A stretch of 7,221 nucleotides of DNA from Acidobacteriota bacterium (GTDB lineage Bacteria; Acidobacteriota; Terriglobia; Terriglobales; Acidobacteriaceae): positions 1 through 7,221 of the forward strand of contig JAJYSL010000218.1 of NCBI GenBank assembly GCA_021793595.1. The letters run 5' to 3'. The notes beneath the pieces were generated by a model. It saw only the letters and a list, made by a program, of their open reading frames with translations. It had not been told where the DNA came from and made no database searches. Shown here piece by piece: positions 1 to 6,579 of this stretch. The position numbers and the translations under genes were made by a program. The first letter of the stretch is position 1, and each line of letters begins with the position of its first letter.

Positions 1-120
1 TCGCCCTCAACGGACAGGTGGAAGACGCTGCTGGACTACATCGTGGCCAGAATCATTCCGCATAGGCCCCAAAAACTCCTCAAAACATCTGCGCTTCTGG
101 CTAGCAACTGCGGTTTTTAG
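1..120 (+). CDS. Possible C-terminal tail of an upstream gene (partial, unidentified)
   Basis: Frame 1 is open from the window edge for 39 codons to a TAG at 118-120. Its first 20 or so codons end mostly in G or C (17 of 20 by hand count), which fits the codon style of the genes downstream and is better than frame 3, which stops at 63-65 with weak third-position bias. The readable peptide has a helix-like stretch (RWKTLLDYIVARIIP) and then a less convincing tail whose third-position bias drops. I recognise no family. The true end could also be the frame 3 stop, or the stretch could be non-coding. Sequence upstream of the window would settle it. Confidence 0.3.
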   Translation, partial: SPSTDRWKTLLDYIVARIIPHRPQKLLKTSALLASNCGF

Positions 121-230
121 GATTACTTTTCTCTCCCTGGCGATCGACAGTGACGCTTATCCCATGCGGGTAGGTTGTCGGATGCACGTGCCAGATCAAA
201 TTGCCCTTTTCGAAAGAAAGGAACGAACCT
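121..230 (+). other. Leader region upstream of the GH36-like gene
   Basis: I see no convincing gene here. A sigma-70 promoter could not be assigned: TCGACA at 144-149 resembles a -35 box, but nothing like a -10 box stands at the right distance. Two short perfect palindromes are present, GCACGTGC at 184-191 and TTTCGAAA at 208-215. A CGACA/TGTCG inverted repeat joins 145-149 with 176-180. Any of these could bind a regulator, but short palindromes of this size also occur by chance. Confidence 0.35.
218..222 (+). promoter_or_regulatory. Ribosome binding site deciding the GTG start at 231
   Basis: AAGGA lies 8 bases before GTG 231. The alternative in-frame TTG at 201 has no purine-rich stretch at that distance and would add ten polar and charged residues in front of an otherwise standard signal peptide. 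CCTTT at 205-209 can pair with AAAGG at 217-221 around a 7-base loop, which would partly cover this site; the 5-bp stem is weak. Confidence 0.7.
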
Positions 231-2726
231 GTGAAGAGCAGTTGGATTCGGCGGCGCGGGACCATTCCCGCTGCTTGCATCGCGTGCGGAGTTCTAGCGA
301 TCTCCTGTTTCCTTGGTTCTGCCAAGGCCCAGACGCAGACGAAAGCATTGCAAATACAAATTGATCCCTCCGACGGAACGTATAAGCTTGGCGGTGCAGG
401 CGCGAACGCATTTGTTTTGCAAGCAGGCGTCGCGGCTCGGGTCAATGGCCGGTGGTTGGAGTCCGAGGATTACCCAAAACACGCGACAGAAGAATCCACC
501 GTATCCGATGACATGGGGACTGCCCACCAGTGGGCGGTTACATTTTCCGGATTAGCTGGCCGGCCCGATCTGGCTTATCGCCTGCGCGCCTATCCCGACA
601 AGCCCTTCGCGGACATTCAGGTCTTTGTCCGCAACACCACGGCCGACCAGATTAGTGTGGAATCGATTCGTCCGGTGTCAGCAGACGGGAACGCAATCCT
701 GAACCTGAATGGACCACCCTCGGAGGATCGCATCCTTTCCGATAGCTTCAGTGAGGATCGTCCGAACATCACGATCCACGACCTGGGCGATAGTGACATG
801 TACCGAGGGGTCGGCAGTCAGCTGGTTTACAACCGCCAGAGCCACCAAAGCTTTTTCGCCGGCGCGCTAACTTCCGATCGCTTCCTGACCATCCTCCGGA
901 TTCACCTCGGCAAAAACACTCCCACCAAACCGATTGCTGCCTATGAAGTGGACTCCACCGGAACCACGGAGATGGAAACCGATGAGTGGGGCTCGCTGCA
1001 TGACGCCAAGCCGGAAGACGAAGTAACACTGCAGACCCCGCTGGCGCCAGGCGTGGAGCTTGCTTCAGAAAAATTATTGCTGAGCGTGGATTCTGACTAC
1101 CGCCACCAGCTGGACACCTACGGATCCCTGATCCGTCAGTTGCATCACCCTCGCATCTCGGCCCCAACGCCAATGGGTTGGTGGAGTTGGACAGCTTACT
1201 ATTTCGGCCTGAACTCGGGCACTGCGCTAACCAACGCGCAATGGGAATCTCAGCATTTGAAGTCGCTCGGCTACGACTTCTTCCACATTGATGAGGGCTA
1301 CCAGTATGCGCGTGGCGAATACAGCACGCCGAATGCAACCTTATTCCCCAACGGACTGGCTGGAATGGAGCAAAGGGTCACTAATCTCGGCTTGGTTCCG
1401 GGAATTTGGACCGCTCCCTTCGAAGTTTCAGTACGCTCGTGGGTGTATCAGAATCATCCCGACTGGCTCGTGCACAATGCGAAAGGTGAACCCATCCATA
1501 TCGGTTGGGTGACCGACCATAACGACCCGCTCTATGTACTGGACAGCACCAATCCAGGGGCCCAGGAATATTTGCGGAAAACCTATCAAACCCTGGTTCG
1601 CAACTGGGGAATTCGCTACATCAAGATGGACTTTATGGACGACACCGCGATTGAGGGCAATTACTATCGCCCCAACACCTCCGCCCTGCAGGCACAGCGG
1701 ATCGGCTTGGGGATCATTCGCCAGGCGGTCGGAAATGGGGTTCTGCTCGACAAGGACGGTAGTGTGATGCTCAACCCCGTCGGTTACGTAGACTTTGGCC
1801 GCATATCCCAAGATACCGGCCACACGTTTGAAGCCAGCAGCGAAGCCGATTCCGGCATCGCCGCTCGTTACTTCATGAACCGCAATTTCTTTGTGGCAGA
1901 CCCCGACGCATTCAGTGTCTCCAGGCAGACCGTCGACGATCAGTCGTGGCACAACTCAACCAAGCCGCTCTCGCAAGATGAAGCTGAGGTTTCCATTGCT
2001 CTGGCGGCCGTGTCGGGCGGTATGTATGAAATCGGAGACGATTTACCAACGCTAGGATCGGAACCCGATCGGCTGGCGTTGGTACAGAATCAGGACTTGA
2101 TCGACATGGTCAGGCTTGGCCATTCCTCCACCCCTCTGGACCTGATGTCGTATCTGCCAGAAGACCGGCAGCCAAGCATCTTCCTCCTGAAGGAAAGCTC
2201 CAGACAAAGCATATTGACGATTTTCAACTGGACGGACAAGGCGCGAACTCATACCGTCACGCTTGCCAGCCTCGGCCTGAACGCGGTCGGATCATATACG
2301 GTCGCCGGTGTGCTCGATGGAAAGCGGAGTTCCATCTCTGCCTCAAAACCGTTGGTCGTGTCACAACCGCCTCACTCTGTTCGAGTGCTGAAAATTATCG
2401 ATACCGCCATTCCGGCGCGACCTCCGGTTGTGCACACAAACCACCTATCCGCCTCGAAAGCAGGCGAGACCATTACATTTTCGGCCACAGCCGCCAACTC
2501 CAGCGACCCAGTGTTGTCGTATCAATGGGATTTTGGCGACGGAGTATCTCTCAATGGGCCTCAGGTCACGCACGCGTACACGCATGAAGGCAGCTACGCT
2601 GTGAAGCTGACAGCGCTTGGTTTAGATGGTCTTGCGGCAGTCGATTCGTCTCGATTGCAGGTCAGCGGCGCGATCCCGACGCGGTTCGTGCCCAAGGAAA
2701 ATCAGAGGTATACGGCAGTTCAATAA
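231..2726 (+). CDS. Secreted GH36-like glycoside hydrolase (alpha-galactosidase type) with C-terminal PKD domain
   Basis: This 831-residue protein probably hydrolyses alpha-linked terminal galactose (or a related sugar such as N-acetylgalactosamine) outside the cytoplasm. Residues 1-33 form a signal peptide: basic KSSWIRRR, a hydrophobic core and an AKA cleavage site before Gln34. Residues from about 35 to 290 look like the N-terminal beta-sandwich of GH36 enzymes. The TIM barrel, about 300-620, carries MGWWSW (315-320), HIDEGYQ (352-358), PGIWTAPFE (390-398), IKMDF (464-468) and RISQDTG (524-530). By family analogy Asp467 is the nucleophile and Asp528 the acid/base. The usual Trp of the KWD motif is Met here. 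A C-terminal beta-sandwich, about 630-720, is followed by a PKD domain at about 730-812 with YQWDFGDG (764-771). The GTG start is preferred to the TTG ten codons upstream because of its ribosome binding site and signal peptide. Family assignment is from motifs only; a related clan GH-D or unclassified family and a different sugar specificity remain possible. Confidence 0.85.
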   Translation: MKSSWIRRRGTIPAACIACGVLAISCFLGSAKAQTQTKALQIQIDPSDGTYKLGGAGANAFVLQAGVAARVNGRWLESEDYPKHATEESTVSDDMGTAHQWAVTFSGLAGRPDLAYRLRAYPDKPFADIQVFVRNTTADQISVESIRPVSADGNAILNLNGPPSEDRILSDSFSEDRPNITIHDLGDSDMYRGVGSQLVYNRQSHQSFFAGALTSDRFLTILRIHLGKNTPTKPIAAYEVDSTGTTEMETDEWGSLHDAKPEDEVTLQTPLAPGVELASEKLLLSVDSDYRHQLDTYGSLIRQLHHPRISAPTPMGWWSWTAYYFGLNSGTALTNAQWESQHLKSLGYDFFHIDEGYQYARGEYSTPNATLFPNGLAGMEQRVTNLGLVPGIWTAPFEVSVRSWVYQNHPDWLVHNAKGEPIHIGWVTDHNDPLYVLDSTNPGAQEYLRKTYQTLVRNWGIRYIKMDFMDDTAIEGNYYRPNTSALQAQRIGLGIIRQAVGNGVLLDKDGSVMLNPVGYVDFGRISQDTGHTFEASSEADSGIAARYFMNRNFFVADPDAFSVSRQTVDDQSWHNSTKPLSQDEAEVSIALAAVSGGMYEIGDDLPTLGSEPDRLALVQNQDLIDMVRLGHSSTPLDLMSYLPEDRQPSIFLLKESSRQSILTIFNWTDKARTHTVTLASLGLNAVGSYTVAGVLDGKRSSISASKPLVVSQPPHSVRVLKIIDTAIPARPPVVHTNHLSASKAGETITFSATAANSSDPVLSYQWDFGDGVSLNGPQVTHAYTHEGSYAVKLTALGLDGLAAVDSSRLQVSGAIPTRFVPKENQRYTAVQ

Positions 2727-2769
2727 GCAACGAACAGGTGTTGACATGCCGCCAAAGTGTTCGAGTTGC
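2727..2769 (+). repeat. Inverted repeat immediately after the GH36-like stop codon
   Basis: GCAACGAACA (2727-2736) can pair with TGTTC (2758-2762) and GTTGC (2765-2769), giving ten base pairs with a two-base GA bulge on the 3' side and a 21-base loop. It begins at the first base after the TAA. No run of T follows, so it is not a normal intrinsic terminator. It could mark the mRNA 3' end, slow exonucleases or be coincidental. Confidence 0.3.
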
Positions 2770-2838
2770 CGTCGTAGATGGAGGAACCTTGTTGCAGTCT
2801 TTGTGCGTATTGAAACAACGATGCGTTAATTTTCGTGC

Positions 2839-2868
2839 TTGACAAACCATATAACCGGGCACTAAACA
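2839..2868 (+). promoter_or_regulatory. Candidate sigma-70-like promoter for the TonB-dependent receptor
   Basis: A perfect TTGACA lies at 2839-2844. The only -10-like element at suitable spacing is TAAACA at 2863-2868 (18-base spacer), which is a modest match. A better -10 hexamer, TATAAC, lies at 2850-2855 but is only five bases from TTGACA and has no good -35 box of its own. Either way transcription would start roughly 50-60 bases before the ATG at 2925. This would let the receptor be expressed separately from the upstream enzyme gene. Confidence 0.35.
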
Positions 2869-2911
2869 CAATGGTACGTAATCATTCAATAATTTCGCTT
2901 TCTATTCTTTT

Positions 2912-2916
2912 GGAGG
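2912..2916 (+). promoter_or_regulatory. Ribosome binding site deciding the ATG start at 2925
   Basis: GGAGG is followed by 8 bases and ATG 2925. The in-frame GTG at 2835 and ATG at 2871 lack such a site and would put a 30- or 18-residue polar extension before a normal signal peptide, and 2835 falls inside the promoter candidate. Confidence 0.8.
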
Positions 2917-2924
2917 GTATCGTA

Positions 2925-5900
2925 ATGAGGGCAGGTCGGTTCGGCATTCTTCTTGGACTGATAATCGCGATCGGTTGCAGTTTCTCAGTCACCTTGGCCC
3001 AGTCGATTAACCAGACGCAACTTCGTGGAACCATCACCGATTCGTCTGGAGCCATCGTCGCCGGGGCGAAAGTCACCATCACGGACGTTGGGACTAATAT
3101 CTCCCAAACCACCACATCAAATGCGACCGGAACCTACGCATTTACTGCGCTGCGCGCGTCCAATTACAAACTGTTGGTCGAGGCCCCTTCATTTGGCGCA
3201 GTCGAGAAGGAAGGCATCACCCTCACCTTCAACCAGGCCTCCACTCTCAACGTAACGTTGAAGCCGGCGAGTCAACAGACAAGCGTGACAGTACAAGGCA
3301 TTCCAGTGTTGCTGGAAACCGGCACTGCAACGCTTGGAACGGATATCCCCAGCAAATACCTGACCACGGTACCGCTGGAAAATCGCGACCCGTTCGGCAT
3401 CACATTTCTGGCTGCCGGCGTCACGGAGTCCGCAGGCTCGGGCATCATGAACTCTTATCCCTCAGGAACAAACTTCATCTCGAACGGCCAGCGGGATTCA
3501 ACCGCGAACATTCGCCTGGACGGCGTCCTGATAACAGCCCCCGAACAGGGCGAAGGCGGCAATTCCAACACCTACTATCAAGCGACGGTCGAGGGCCTCC
3601 AGGAAATCAAGGTCCAGAACAATAGTTTCTCAGCGGAGTACGGCGGGGGAACGACTATCAATGAGGTGATGAAGTCTGGCACGAATCAGCTGCACGGCAG
3701 CGCGTATTGGTTCAACCAGAATTCGGCCTATGACGCCCGTGACTATTTCAACAGCGGCCCAAAACCTGGCCATACACAAAACCAGGATGGATTTTCGATT
3801 GGCGGCCCTATCGTCAAAAATAAGACGTTTTTCTTTGGTGATCTGGAATCCATCATTGCCAGCAATCCTGTCAACATCGTCGCGACCGTACCGACGGCTG
3901 ATGAAATCAACGGTAACTTCTCTGCCGCGATGACCTATGACCAAAATGGAAACCCGGTTCAAAACCAGCTTTACGATCCATTTTTGATCGACAAAACTAC
4001 CGACATACGCCCTGCTTACAATGGCAATCAGATTCTTCCAACCGAAATTGACCCTGTGGGCCAGGCGATCATGAAGTTGTATCCAAAACCCAACACCCAG
4101 GGAGACGCCACCGGCGCAAATAACTTTCGCGATGTTATTCTCAGTACTTCCCACTCGCTTCAGATTGACGCCAAAATCGACCAGCAATTCACCCAAAAAT
4201 CGTCTCTTTCTGTACGGTACAGCAATATTTTTAACAATGGTTCGACTCCCACCGTCTTTGGAGACGGCGAATTCAACGATGGGCTAGCATACACAACTCA
4301 CGTCTACAACGACGGTATCAACTACTCCTACACGCCAACCGCAAACACGTTGTGGACCACTACCGTTGGTCTGGATCGTGTATCCCAGCCGTCTTATACC
4401 AATTACCCAAGTCCAACGTCTGTGGGATTTCCGTCCTATTTGGAACAAAATGGCGTCGTCCGTATGCCATCCATCATCATGGAAGATCCACAATGGACCT
4501 CAATCTATGACCAATGCTGCGTCGATACAAAATTCGCTCATACCTTGATCAATTACTCTTCTTCGTTCTCCTGGACTAAGGGACAGCACACCCTGAAGGC
4601 AGGCGGAGGACAGCAGATTTTCTACAACAACTTCTTTCAGCCCAACTACCCCGATGGATTTTTTAGCTTCAATCAATTCGTGACGTCCCAATCTCCATTT
4701 GACACTGCTAACGGAGTCCAGGGAAATGACTTTGCCAGCCTCTTGCTCGGCTGGGGCGACCCTGGAGGCAGTGGTATCAACGTCACGCAATCGGTCGCGG
4801 ACAAATCCTCAGAAACTTGGTTCTTTCTGCAGGATGACTGGAGAGCTACGAGCAAGCTCACTTTGAATCTTGGAATTCGCTACCAGTGGGACACCCCGTA
4901 TACGGAACGGCACAACAACAGTCAGTTCAGCGATTTCACCGGTGACAGTGGGATTTCGGTAGGACCATTTCCTGGACAGACCGCCCCTACAGTTTTACAG
5001 GGGACCACCATCTTCGCTTCATCCAAGAAGAGAAATGTTCCAACGGATTACAGCGACATCGATCCGCGCATCGGCTTCGCATACATGGTGAATGAGAAAT
5101 CCGTCATTCGCGGGGGAGCTGGTATCTACACCGGATATTCAGGCTTTACAAATTTTCAATATCCAGGGGCAGCCTATACGGCAAGTCCTGAAGCATTCTT
5201 CAGCAAAGATGGAGGAATTACCCGCTACGCGACCATGGAAAATCCTTTTCCGGGTGGAATCCCGCCAGCCCAGGGCCAGGAATATGGAAAGTTGGCGCTT
5301 TGGGGACTGCAGAATCCGAATAATCTGGGAACGCAGACTGCAAAGAACGCAAAAATCTACCAGTGGAATATTGGAATTCAGCAGGCTTTTCCTGCCAACA
5401 TTGTTATCGCAATCAACTATTCGGCAAATCGCAGTAACTTCCTGCCATTTGCTGGCACCGACAACCGTAATTTCATCGCCTCCTCTGTACGAACCCGGTA
5501 CACGAGTGAGCAATTGAATAATCTGGTTACAAACCCGTTTCAAAGCCTCTTTTCCGGACCCGGTGCAATCTTCAATGTACCCTCGTCTCGCTATAGTGAT
5601 CCTCAACTTCCGTTGCTGAATCTGCTGCGACCCTATCCGCAATTTGATGGCGTCTTTCAGGGCTATAAGAAGATTTCGGCAAATTCCTGGTACAACGCGC
5701 TGGAAGTGGTATTCCAAAAGCGCGGAGGCAAGTACCTGAACTTCGAGGGAAACTACACTTGGTCCAAGAATATGGATGACTCCTCGGCAGGAAACAATGA
5801 CTGGGTTGGAACACTCACGGGGGTGAATGGAAGTTCCTTTCCCCAAGAGTTAGACCACCTGAAACGAGAGTGGTCGGTGAGCGCAAATGATGCCACCAAC

Positions 5901-6467
5901 CGGCTAGTCGGCTCTGTCATCTTTCAACTTCCGATCGGGCGTGGGTACCTGGTGGGTGCCAATATGAATCGGGTGCTCGATGCTTTTGTCGGCGGCTGGC
6001 AAATCACGGCGCTGGCAACCTTCCAAACAGGACAGCCTTTAAATATCTATATGGGCAATCCCAGACTCGCCGATGGAACCCAGCGTCCAAACGTCGTCTG
6101 TCCAATGTCAACCCGGTTGACGACCGGCATCAGTATTCATGATGCCGGGCGCTATGGGATTCCCTGGCTGAATTCGAACTGCTTCTCTGATCCTGGGGAT
6201 CAACAGGCGGGAAATGCTCCGAGATACTTTAGTCAAATACGCTCGGATGGCATTCACCAAGCCGACATTTCTCTCCAGAAAATCTACAAGCTCGGCGGAC
6301 GCAAGGGCCAGATCGAAGCCCATGGCGATTGCTTCAACTGCACAAATACCGAACGCTTCGGATTGCCGGACACTGGCTACGAAGACTCGACATTCGGCGT
6401 TATTTCGTCGACGGCTGGCGGCTACTTACCCAGAAACATGCAGCTTGGGTTGCGGTACCAGTTTTAG
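2925..6467 (+). CDS. TonB-dependent outer-membrane receptor, Oar-like, with carboxypeptidase-regulatory-like N-terminal domain
   Basis: This 1180-residue protein is an outer-membrane, TonB-energised transporter of the type abundant in Acidobacteriota. Residues 1-25 are a signal peptide ending TLA before Gln26. Residues about 32-115 form the carboxypeptidase-regulatory-like beta-sandwich (QLRGTITDSSGAIVAGAKV, later NATGTYAFTALRASNYKL). The plug, about 120-255, shows NGQRDSTANIRLDGV, then EIKVQNNSFSAEYGGG (SFSAEYG at 234-240) and SGTNQLHG (251-258), all family hallmarks. The rest is a long beta-barrel rich in Tyr, Phe, Asn and Gly, with AYW, TWSKNMDDSS and QTGQPLNIY stretches. Near the C-terminus the variant CFNCTNTERFG (1136-1146) occupies the place of the usual FNxFN...FG motif. 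The final residue is Phe after LRYQ, as expected for BAM-assembled barrels. No clear TonB box is readable. Length and frame are intact. The flanking secreted hydrolases suggest a carbohydrate substrate, but the sequence itself does not name it; no SusD partner is present. Confidence 0.93.
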   Translation: MRAGRFGILLGLIIAIGCSFSVTLAQSINQTQLRGTITDSSGAIVAGAKVTITDVGTNISQTTTSNATGTYAFTALRASNYKLLVEAPSFGAVEKEGITLTFNQASTLNVTLKPASQQTSVTVQGIPVLLETGTATLGTDIPSKYLTTVPLENRDPFGITFLAAGVTESAGSGIMNSYPSGTNFISNGQRDSTANIRLDGVLITAPEQGEGGNSNTYYQATVEGLQEIKVQNNSFSAEYGGGTTINEVMKSGTNQLHGSAYWFNQNSAYDARDYFNSGPKPGHTQNQDGFSIGGPIVKNKTFFFGDLESIIASNPVNIVATVPTADEINGNFSAAMTYDQNGNPVQNQLYDPFLIDKTTDIRPAYNGNQILPTEIDPVGQAIMKLYPKPNTQGDATGANNFRDVILSTSHSLQIDAKIDQQFTQKSSLSVRYSNIFNNGSTPTVFGDGEFNDGLAYTTHVYNDGINYSYTPTANTLWTTTVGLDRVSQPSYTNYPSPTSVGFPSYLEQNGVVRMPSIIMEDPQWTSIYDQCCVDTKFAHTLINYSSSFSWTKGQHTLKAGGGQQIFYNNFFQPNYPDGFFSFNQFVTSQSPFDTANGVQGNDFASLLLGWGDPGGSGINVTQSVADKSSETWFFLQDDWRATSKLTLNLGIRYQWDTPYTERHNNSQFSDFTGDSGISVGPFPGQTAPTVLQGTTIFASSKKRNVPTDYSDIDPRIGFAYMVNEKSVIRGGAGIYTGYSGFTNFQYPGAAYTASPEAFFSKDGGITRYATMENPFPGGIPPAQGQEYGKLALWGLQNPNNLGTQTAKNAKIYQWNIGIQQAFPANIVIAINYSANRSNFLPFAGTDNRNFIASSVRTRYTSEQLNNLVTNPFQSLFSGPGAIFNVPSSRYSDPQLPLLNLLRPYPQFDGVFQGYKKISANSWYNALEVVFQKRGGKYLNFEGNYTWSKNMDDSSAGNNDWVGTLTGVNGSSFPQELDHLKREWSVSANDATNRLVGSVIFQLPIGRGYLVGANMNRVLDAFVGGWQITALATFQTGQPLNIYMGNPRLADGTQRPNVVCPMSTRLTTGISIHDAGRYGIPWLNSNCFSDPGDQQAGNAPRYFSQIRSDGIHQADISLQKIYKLGGRKGQIEAHGDCFNCTNTERFGLPDTGYEDSTFGVISSTAGGYLPRNMQLGLRYQF

Positions 6468-6502
6468 TGGACTGATACCGCATCTGGATTCACCACCAAT
6501 CC

Positions 6503-6533
6503 AACTCTCGAAACGCTAGAGAGTTCACTCTAG
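6503..6533 (+). repeat. Two overlapping, mutually exclusive inverted repeats
   Basis: AACTCTC (6503-6509) is perfectly complementary to GAGAGTT (6519-6525) with a 9-base loop. Alternatively CTAGAG (6516-6521) pairs perfectly with CTCTAG (6528-6533) with a 6-base loop. The two stems share bases 6519-6521, so only one can form, and the second also takes the base of the large hairpin that starts at 6532. The geometry resembles switchable RNA structures, but the stems are short and no leader peptide or ligand-binding core is visible. Confidence 0.4.
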
Positions 6534-6567
6534 TTAGGTCACTTCGAAAGAAGTGGCCTAACTTTAT
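6532..6567 (+). terminator. Strong hairpin with GAAA tetraloop, probable terminator after the receptor gene
   Basis: Bases 6532-6545 pair with 6550-6563 in a 14-bp stem containing a single G-U wobble (6539 with 6556) and closed by a C-G pair over the loop GAAA (6546-6549), a GNRA-type tetraloop. The bases after it are TTTAT including the last paired T, so the U-tract is short and termination may be partial. The hairpin ends only four bases before the ribosome binding site of the next gene. It therefore could act as a terminator, an attenuator lowering expression of the downstream gene, or a 3' stabiliser of the receptor mRNA. Confidence 0.65.
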
Positions 6568-6572
6568 GGGAG
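6568..6572 (+). promoter_or_regulatory. Ribosome binding site for the third gene
   Basis: GGGAG stands 7 bases before ATG 6580. It follows directly on the large hairpin, and no separate promoter is evident between the hairpin and the start codon. The downstream gene is therefore either read through from the receptor or transcribed from a start within or before the hairpin cluster. Confidence 0.6.
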
Positions 6573-6579
6573 CTACCTC

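Noticed and set aside
201..230. TTG at 201 as the start of the GH36-like gene
   Set aside because: There is no ribosome binding site at proper distance, and it adds a polar, charged extension in front of a normal signal peptide; GTG 231 has AAGGA 8 bases upstream.
769..1338. 189-codon open frame on the minus strand inside the GH36-like gene
   Set aside because: It lies antisense within a gene that has clear catalytic motifs, and its peptide is rich in Arg, Ser and Pro with no recognisable domain; it is a shadow frame.
2741..2769. TTGACA at 2741-2746 as a -35 box
   Set aside because: No -10-like hexamer lies 16-19 bases downstream; the sequence there is AGTTGC.
2835..2924. GTG 2835 or ATG 2871 as the receptor start
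   Set aside because: Neither has a ribosome binding site, both place extra residues before the signal peptide, and 2835 falls in the promoter candidate; ATG 2925 has GGAGG 8 bases upstream.
2925..3000. Lipoprotein signal (IAIGC) in the receptor, and similarly LAISC in the GH36-like enzyme
   Set aside because: Position -3 is Ala in both rather than the preferred Leu, Val or Ile, and both have good signal peptidase I sites several residues later (TLA before Gln26; AKA before Gln34).
5139..5846. 235-codon open frame on the minus strand inside the receptor gene
   Set aside because: It is antisense to a well-supported barrel-coding region and encodes no recognisable domain; the frame is open by chance.
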